Shown one piece after another: positions 33,824 to 38,592 of a stretch of 38,592 nt of DNA. Both the position numbers and the translations under genes were made by a program. The notes beneath the pieces are model-generated. The model ran no database searches. It was not told where the DNA came from and saw only the letters and a program-made list of their open reading frames with translations. Location of the stretch: assembly GCF_028285745.1 (NCBI RefSeq), contig NZ_JANQOP010000128.1, positions 1-38,592 of the forward strand, given 5' to 3'. Position 1 is the stretch's first letter, and each line of letters starts with the position of its first letter. This stretch comes from Acaryochloris sp. IP29b_bin.137. Lineage in GTDB: Bacteria > Cyanobacteriota > Cyanobacteriia > Thermosynechococcales > Thermosynechococcaceae.

Positions 33824-35254
33824 ATGTTTGAAGCCCTATCCGATCGGCTTGAATCAGCCTGGAAAACCCTCCGGGGTCAGGCTAAAATCTCGGAGTCGAA
33901 TATTCAAGATGCCCTGCGCGAAGTTCGACGAGCGCTGCTGGAAGCCGATGTCAATCTGCAGGTTGTCAAAGAATTTATTGAAGAGGTACGGGAAGCATCC
34001 TTGGGGGCCGAGGTAATCGCAGGTGTCCAGCCGGATCAGCAATTTATCAAAATTGTTCACGATCAGCTGGTCGAGATTATGGGGGCCACAAACGAGCCCC
34101 TAGCCGAATCTAATCAGCCGCCGACCGTGATTTTAATGGCGGGTTTGCAAGGAACGGGTAAAACCACTGCCACAGCCAAACTGGCACTCCATTTACGCAA
34201 GCAAGAACAAACGGCATTACTCGTCGCCACAGACATCTACCGTCCAGCAGCCATCGACCAGTTGGTAACTCTGGGTGAGCAGATTGATGTGCCGGTCTTC
34301 CAACTGGGAACAGATGCCAACCCTGTTGAGATTGCCCGCCAGGGTTTAGCGGCGGCCCGCGAGCAAAATGTGGACACAGTGATTGTGGATACCGCCGGTC
34401 GTCTGCAAATTGACCCGGAAATGATGTCTGAGCTGGCGGACATTAAAAAAGCGATTAAGCCGGACGAGACCTTGCTGGTCGTCGATGCCATGACGGGTCA
34501 GGAAGCCGCCAATCTGACCCGCACCTTTCATGATCAGATTGGCATAACCGGGGCCATTTTAACCAAAATGGACGGGGATACTCGCGGTGGCGCAGCCCTA
34601 TCGATTCGCCAGATTTCTGGTAAACCGATCAAATTTGTCGGGGTTGGGGAAAAAGTTGAAGCCTTGCAACCCTTCTATCCCGACCGGATGGCCTCTCGGA
34701 TCCTGGGAATGGGAGATGTGCTCACCCTGGTGGAAAAAGCCCAGGAAGAGATCGACATTGCCGATGCCGAAAAAATGCAGAAGAAAATTCTGGAAGCGCA
34801 ATTCGACTTCACAGATTTTCTCAAGCAGATGCGGTTGCTGAAGAATATGGGCTCTCTGGGCGGGGTGATGAAGCTAATCCCAGGGATGAACAAGCTGTCT
34901 AGCTCTCAGCTCCAGGAAGGGGAAACGAAGCTGAAGCAGACGGAAGCGATGATTAACTCTATGACCAAGGAGGAACGCAAGAACCCCCAGTTGCTCTCCA
35001 ACTCCCCGAGTCGGCGTCGCCGGATTGCCAAGGGATCTGGCTATACCCAAAACGATGTCGGTAAGTTAGTGACGGAGTTCCAGCGCATGCGTTCGATGAT
35101 GCAGCAAATGGGACAAGGGCAGATGCCAGGGATGTCTCCCGCTGGGGCTGGCAACCCGATGATGGGGGGCGGTCGCCCCAGTCGCGGGGGTTGGCGAGGC
35201 GGAATGGGTAAGAAGAAGAAAAACAAGAAGAGAAAAGGGTTTGGCGATTTGTAG
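33824..35254 (+). CDS. ffh: Signal recognition particle GTPase Ffh (SRP54)
   Basis: A 476-residue protein that binds SRP RNA and hydrophobic signal sequences and docks nascent chains to FtsY. The N domain spans about 1-90. The G domain has G1 GLQGTGKT (107-114), DIYRPAAIDQL, DTAGR (188-192) and TKMDGD (246-251). The methionine-rich M domain begins near 325 and contains IPGMNK and the RNA-binding SRRRRIAKGSG. The C-terminus has MMQQMGQGQMPGM, then a Gly/Arg/Lys tail. All family features are present. It converges with the MOSC gene, with only seven bases between the stops. Confidence 0.98.
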   Translation: MFEALSDRLESAWKTLRGQAKISESNIQDALREVRRALLEADVNLQVVKEFIEEVREASLGAEVIAGVQPDQQFIKIVHDQLVEIMGATNEPLAESNQPPTVILMAGLQGTGKTTATAKLALHLRKQEQTALLVATDIYRPAAIDQLVTLGEQIDVPVFQLGTDANPVEIARQGLAAAREQNVDTVIVDTAGRLQIDPEMMSELADIKKAIKPDETLLVVDAMTGQEAANLTRTFHDQIGITGAILTKMDGDTRGGAALSIRQISGKPIKFVGVGEKVEALQPFYPDRMASRILGMGDVLTLVEKAQEEIDIADAEKMQKKILEAQFDFTDFLKQMRLLKNMGSLGGVMKLIPGMNKLSSSQLQEGETKLKQTEAMINSMTKEERKNPQLLSNSPSRRRRIAKGSGYTQNDVGKLVTEFQRMRSMMQQMGQGQMPGMSPAGAGNPMMGGGRPSRGGWRGGMGKKKKNKKRKGFGDL

Positions 35255-35261
35255 GGGTGGG

Positions 35262-36056
35262 TCATGCATCATTGCGAATAATGCTGTTGATGCTGATAAC
35301 GTCTCCTAGGGCTAATGTGTTGCCTGTCCCTTGTGGAATGCGTGTATTAACCGCCAAGCGGTAGAAATGATTGAAGCGTGCTGAATTTACCCAGTCTGGC
35401 AGAGCTTGCTTTCGATTTTGAAAAAAGGTCTTTTGGAATTGAGGGGTTGCAACACCTGTTTGAGAATGACGGGTAGGGACGATGCAGCGCTGACAAGGAT
35501 TGACGCCTTCTAGAACCACGGACCCAATTTGAAATTGAACCAGATGGTCTGCATCAGCGAAGAGCTGATCTTCCCAAAAAGCTGGTACACCGCCTATCTC
35601 TAGGTTGGTACGCAGGCGACGACGTAGTTCTGTAACGGTCAGATCGGGGTACCAATTGGCGACCGCTTCCAGGGTCGCTGTACTAATCAGAGTCGGGCCG
35701 GGGGAGTCGGTATCGTCGGGAAAGCCTAATGCTGAATTGTGTTGAACCTGGATCTCAAGCTGAAAGAAGTTGCTTAGCCATGCTTCTAAAGCGCCGCGTT
35801 CTTGGTCGATATGGAAAGTTTGAGGATTGGTATTAGGGGCTTGTAGGGTTAGGAGTTGGTAGTCGTTGGAGAATTGCGATCGCAACTGATGAATCTGGGC
35901 AAATCGTTTACCATTCACCACTTTTCCCTGGCGATCAAAGCAAGCATATTCCCGATCATGTTCTAGGGCTCCACTTGCCAAAATATGAGCGGATTGGACC
36001 GTAACGCCATCTAAAGACTTAAAAGGATACAGATCAATTCTGGCTAGGTGGGGCAT
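35262..36056 (-). CDS. MOSC-domain protein (MOSC N-terminal beta-barrel plus MOSC)
   Basis: A 264-residue protein. The N-terminal beta-barrel (about 1-95, LARIDLYPFKSLDGVTVQSA) precedes a MOSC domain (105-260) with the conserved cysteine region GVNPCQRCIVPTR (C188, C191). Proteins of this layout resemble the C-terminal part of molybdenum-cofactor sulfurase and the mARC/YcbX family. They bind molybdenum cofactor and can reduce N-hydroxylated compounds. There is no fused ferredoxin domain, unlike YcbX, so the electron donor would be separate. Its start overlaps the end of the VOC gene by 23 bases, the third cistron of a coupled trio. Confidence 0.9.
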   Translation of the reverse strand: MPHLARIDLYPFKSLDGVTVQSAHILASGALEHDREYACFDRQGKVVNGKRFAQIHQLRSQFSNDYQLLTLQAPNTNPQTFHIDQERGALEAWLSNFFQLEIQVQHNSALGFPDDTDSPGPTLISTATLEAVANWYPDLTVTELRRRLRTNLEIGGVPAFWEDQLFADADHLVQFQIGSVVLEGVNPCQRCIVPTRHSQTGVATPQFQKTFFQNRKQALPDWVNSARFNHFYRLAVNTRIPQGTGNTLALGDVISINSIIRNDA

Positions 36057-36417
36057 CGACTTGGCTTAGCTCAATAATGTTGCCATCTGGATCGTGAACA
36101 AATAATGCAGCTCGGCCCGAGTGGCTTAACTGGTAGGTGACGCCGGCTGCTTTGAGCTGGGTTTGACAGTCCTCTAAATTGGCAACGGCCAGAGCCACAT
36201 GGCGATTGCGTCCCCATCGTTCTTGATCGGCTTGTCGAGCGGAATAGTCTGGAGACACCATGATATGCAACTGTTGAGGACCGATTTGATACCAAGCTCC
36301 TGGAAAATCAAAGGGACGGGGACATTCTGTTAAGCCCAGCACCTCGCCATAAAACTGCCGAGAGCGCTCTAAATCTTGCACGAGCAAGGCTGCATGTAAA
36401 AACTGAGTTACCGTCAT
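36034..36417 (-). CDS. VOC-family (glyoxalase/dioxygenase-like) protein
   Basis: A 127-residue vicinal-oxygen-chelate protein. The repeated beta-alpha-beta-beta-beta pattern is clear: FLHAALLVQDLERSRQFYGE in the first half, HVALAVANLEDCQTQLKAAG in the second, ending FVHDPDGNIIELSQ. Histidine and glutamate ligands are present, so it probably binds a divalent metal. The substrate is unknown. Translation most likely starts at the ATG whose A is the last base of the VanZ TGA stop (TGATG at 36419-36415), a typical coupling arrangement. A TTG one codon earlier is the alternative. Confidence 0.88.
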   Translation of the reverse strand: MTVTQFLHAALLVQDLERSRQFYGEVLGLTECPRPFDFPGAWYQIGPQQLHIMVSPDYSARQADQERWGRNRHVALAVANLEDCQTQLKAAGVTYQLSHSGRAALFVHDPDGNIIELSQVDAPPSQN

Positions 36418-36968
36418 CAATCTTGTTTCGTCTCAGGTTGAAACTGGGTTTTCCAAATACTGATCAAGCTCACTGCGATCAAGGCACCCGTAATATCGAT
36501 CATCACATCGATGGGAGACGCACCACGATTAGGGACAAAGCTCTGATGAATCTCATCAGTGACCGCAAAGATGGCTGAACCTAGAACTGCAAAGGGTAAT
36601 ACGAATTTCCAAGGTTGTTGGAACCCCCATGTCCCCATTGTGAAACAAAGGGTAGTGAGAATAGCATATTCCGTTAAGTGCGCCCCTTTGCGAACGATAA
36701 AGTTCAGGGTGTGTAGTTGTTCTGGGCTAAGGGCATTCAGCACGGCTGGAACACTCCAATCTAAGAAGGTTGTCAGAATGGATTGGGTCTGCTCGCCACC
36801 CCATCGCTGAGTGGAAAACTGGACCATGACCCCCATCCACACTGTCCAACAGAGCAGTGTAAAGCCTTTGGATGAGAAGAAAGTTCGATTCAATCTGGGT
36901 TCCTTGGTGTCAAGCTGTACGTATGGAGAGATTGCTCTATCCCCTTCTCTACAGCACTTATCCTGCAA
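36417..36968 (-). CDS. VanZ-like membrane protein
   Basis: A 183-residue protein with four predicted helices. The first is around FTLLCWTVWMGVMVQFS. The family core follows: NFIVRKGAHLTEYAILTTLC, VLGSAIFAVTDEIHQSFVPNRGASPIDVMIDITGALI. The conserved E-Y, DExHQ and DxxxDxxG pattern is that of VanZ-type proteins, which confer teicoplanin tolerance in enterococci but are of unknown function in most bacteria. The start is a TTG at 36968 with no strong binding site; a second TTG just before LNRTFF may be the true start. It is the first gene of a three-gene minus-strand operon. Confidence 0.85.
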   Translation of the reverse strand: MQDKCCREGDRAISPYVQLDTKEPRLNRTFFSSKGFTLLCWTVWMGVMVQFSTQRWGGEQTQSILTTFLDWSVPAVLNALSPEQLHTLNFIVRKGAHLTEYAILTTLCFTMGTWGFQQPWKFVLPFAVLGSAIFAVTDEIHQSFVPNRGASPIDVMIDITGALIAVSLISIWKTQFQPETKQD

Positions 36969-37028
36969 GCAGAGTAGAGATCAAGCCTAGGTTGGGGATC
37001 GCTTTCTGTGTGAGGGATACAGAGTAGC

Positions 37029-37047
37029 AACGTTATAATGAAACGTT
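37029..37047 (+). promoter_or_regulatory. Promoter of the flavin prenyltransferase gene with paired AACGTT boxes
   Basis: A perfect TATAAT lies at 37034-37039, about 48 bases before the GTG. No good -35 is seen at 16-18 bases upstream, so an activator may be needed. The palindromic hexamer AACGTT occurs at 37029-37034 and again at 37042-37047, 13 bases apart and flanking the -10 box, which is consistent with an operator. Confidence 0.5.
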
Positions 37048-37086
37048 CCGCTGAGGCGAAATACCCCTCTTTTATGGCCTACGCTT

Positions 37087-37719
37087 GTGTCTCACTCTAA
37101 CTCACCTTTACCCGTTACTATAGGCGTGTCTGGTGCATCTGGCTTACTCTATGCCGTGCGCACCATTAAGTTTTTGCTACGCGCGAATTATTCGATTGAG
37201 CTGGTGGCGTCTAAGGCCACTTACCAGGTTTGGCAAGCTGAACAAAATATTCGTATGCCCGCTGATCCTGTTAAGCAAGAGCAGTTTTGGCGTCAGCAAG
37301 CCGATGAATGGGGTGGAAAGTTAACCTGCCATGCTGCGACTAACGTTGGTGCAGGCATTGCCAGCGGTTCCTTTCGTACTTTAGGGATGCTGGTGATTCC
37401 TTGCAGTATGAGTACGGTGGCTAAAATTGCTGCGGGACTCAGTTCTAGCCTATTAGAGCGAACAGCTGATGTTCACCTGAAGGAACGACGTCCTTTAGTA
37501 ATCGTGCCTAGAGAAACCCCCTTCAGCCTCATTCATCTGCGCAATCTGACTACATTGGCAGAAGCGGGAGCCCGGATTGTTCCTGCGATTCCTGCCTGGT
37601 ACCACAACCCCCAAACCATCGAAGACCTAGCAGACTTTGTGGTCGCTCGGGCTTTAGATCAACTCGGAATCGATTGTGTGCCCCTGCAGCGTTGGCAGGG
37701 AACTGAACCGACTGCATAA
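37087..37719 (+). CDS. ubiX: Flavin prenyltransferase UbiX
   Basis: A 210-residue flavoprotein that attaches a dimethylallyl group to FMN, making the prenylated cofactor used by UbiD-type decarboxylases. TIGVSGASGLLYAVRTIKFL is the FMN-binding N-terminus. ASGSFRTLGMLVIPCSMSTVAKIAAGL is the family signature, and ERRPLVIVPRETPFSLIHLRNL is characteristic of the C-terminal half. The start is GTG (MSHSNSPLPVTIGVSG). No ubiD gene is adjacent. In cyanobacteria the UbiX-UbiD pair is usually linked to plastoquinone synthesis. Confidence 0.95.
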   Translation: MSHSNSPLPVTIGVSGASGLLYAVRTIKFLLRANYSIELVASKATYQVWQAEQNIRMPADPVKQEQFWRQQADEWGGKLTCHAATNVGAGIASGSFRTLGMLVIPCSMSTVAKIAAGLSSSLLERTADVHLKERRPLVIVPRETPFSLIHLRNLTTLAEAGARIVPAIPAWYHNPQTIEDLADFVVARALDQLGIDCVPLQRWQGTEPTA

Positions 37720-37744
37720 TGCTTAGCGGCTTATCAAAGAGAAC

Positions 37745-38176
37745 TTAGCGGGTCTCGCGAACTTTGGCATGGCTACCTGGCCAGGTATCGTACTGGGGAA
37801 GGTCATCTGTAATGGTGAACCAAGGTGATTTGGACCCCACATAAATATGGCCCTCTGGGACATTGTGAGGCGCTTGATCTAGCCCCCCTAAGGGAACGCC
37901 GATTTTATCAGGGTCATTGTCATAGGTGCTGATCAGATTGGAGCCACAGACAGAGCAAAAATGCTTCACGACCAACTCAGACGAATGGTAGCGAGACAGC
38001 AGCTCTTCGCCTCTAATCCACTTGAATTGTTGGGCATTGATGGTGGCTCGGGTGCGAAAAGCAGCCCCATGCCAGCGCCTGCATTTTGAGCAATGGCAGT
38101 TAAAGATGGGACCTAGCTCGCCCGAAATCTCATAAGCGATTCCTTCACAGAGACAGCGACCACTTAGTTTTTGCAT
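37745..38176 (-). CDS. GFA-family (CENP-V/glutathione-dependent formaldehyde-activating enzyme-like) zinc protein
   Basis: A 143-residue zinc-binding beta-fold protein. Cysteines lie in GRCLCEGIAYEI, NCHCSKCRRWHG and HFCSVCGSNL, the expected two-zinc arrangement of the GFA family. The founding member accelerates formaldehyde-glutathione adduct formation, but most homologues have no proven activity. The C-terminus, HIYVGSKSPWFTITDDLPQY, matches the usual family ending. It converges with ubiX, 25 bases from its stop. Confidence 0.92.
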   Translation of the reverse strand: MQKLSGRCLCEGIAYEISGELGPIFNCHCSKCRRWHGAAFRTRATINAQQFKWIRGEELLSRYHSSELVVKHFCSVCGSNLISTYDNDPDKIGVPLGGLDQAPHNVPEGHIYVGSKSPWFTITDDLPQYDTWPGSHAKVRETR

Positions 38177-38234
38177 AAGCCAAAATAGTCCGCAGTCATG
38201 ACTGCAGACTTGTGAATTGAAGATTCGTTAGGGC

Positions 38235-38592
38235 CTACTGGGGCAGATAATTCTGTAGCACCGACCAACCCGTCCAAGACACGGCTGTTAATGCTAAGAA
38301 CAGCATGCCGTTAATACTGACATGGAGGGGCCGTGCCCAAGGCCGTTTAGGATGAACACGACTGGCAGCCCAAGCTGAGGCAAGAGTTAAGCCGGCCACT
38401 AATAAACCAGCAGGTAAATGGGATGAATGACCGGAGGTTCCCTCATAAGTGGAGGCACCTAAGATGCCAATGGTCATCAATTCTAAAATGGTTAGTACTA
38501 GCGTAATACCCAACCCATAGTGGATATAACGTAACCATCCCCAAGAAGCTTCACCGTGACGGAGTCGCAATCTTCGTAGGGCAATCCCTAGT
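38235..38592 (-). CDS. DUF4079-like membrane protein, 5' end cut by window edge
   Basis: The frame stays open upstream of the possible TTG at 38570 and runs through the window edge (reading LGIALRRLRLRHGEASWGW), so the N-terminus probably lies outside. The visible part has three membrane helices: about LRYIHYGLGITLVLTILELM, AGLLVAGLTLASAWAA and INGMLFLALTAVSWTGWSVL. A histidine lies in each of IHYG, GHSSHLP, VHPKRP and LHVSIN. The pattern matches cyanobacterial and plastid DUF4079 proteins of unknown function; the intramembrane histidines could bind heme. Confidence 0.7.
   Translation of the reverse strand, partial: LGIALRRLRLRHGEASWGWLRYIHYGLGITLVLTILELMTIGILGASTYEGTSGHSSHLPAGLLVAGLTLASAWAASRVHPKRPWARPLHVSINGMLFLALTAVSWTGWSVLQNYLPQ

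Overview
The window looks like chromosomal DNA of a cyanobacterium. The evidence is a set of lineage-typical genes: vipp1 (IM30), sqdX (sulfolipid synthesis), an FdC2-type ferredoxin, an SLH-domain porin, a cyanoexosortase with an HpsJ-like partner, and a short HisG paired with HisZ. The octamer GCGATCGC (HIP1), an over-represented cyanobacterial motif, occurs about 18 times where fewer than one copy is expected by chance. The gene set and moderate GC would fit an Acaryochloris-like organism, but this cannot be confirmed from the sequence alone. No insertion sequence, prophage, CRISPR array or plasmid function was seen. Genes are densely packed on both strands with little accessory DNA.

Layout. 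1-5100: a small membrane protein, enolase (minus), lactoylglutathione lyase, and a large SLH porin closed by a clear intrinsic terminator. 5100-9010: rlmN divergent from rpsD, ispD divergent from a GT9 glycosyltransferase, and tRNA-Ser(GGA). 9070-13250: a plus-strand run of fdC2, an inositol-monophosphatase-family gene, a J-domain/TPR protein, hisZ and hisG. 13260-20280: an FHA membrane protein, a lipoprotein with three tandem DUF4333-like modules, an exported pair (DUF1400-like and a possible beta-propeller), an aminotransferase, vipp1 and a small membrane protein. 20400-26250: a polyphosphate kinase with an extra IF-2 N-terminal-like domain, an unrecognised cysteine-containing protein, and a lytic transglycosylase.

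26400-32420 is the most distinctive part, a mostly plus-strand envelope region. It holds a small zinc-ribbon membrane protein, an exported protein (minus), a MshEN-M23 peptidase fusion, a cyanoexosortase fused to an EpsI-like domain, an HpsJ-like protein and an aminopeptidase P. 32600-38592: sqdX and ffh, then a translationally coupled minus-strand trio (VanZ, VOC, MOSC), a UbiX-type flavin prenyltransferase, a GFA-family protein and a DUF4079-like gene cut by the window edge.

Most genes are ordinary housekeeping or conserved cyanobacterial genes. The observations most worth a second look are domain fusions: IF2_N-PPK1, MshEN-M23, and exosortase-EpsI next to HpsJ. The triple DUF4333 lipoprotein also stands out. 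No wholly new multi-gene system could be demonstrated.
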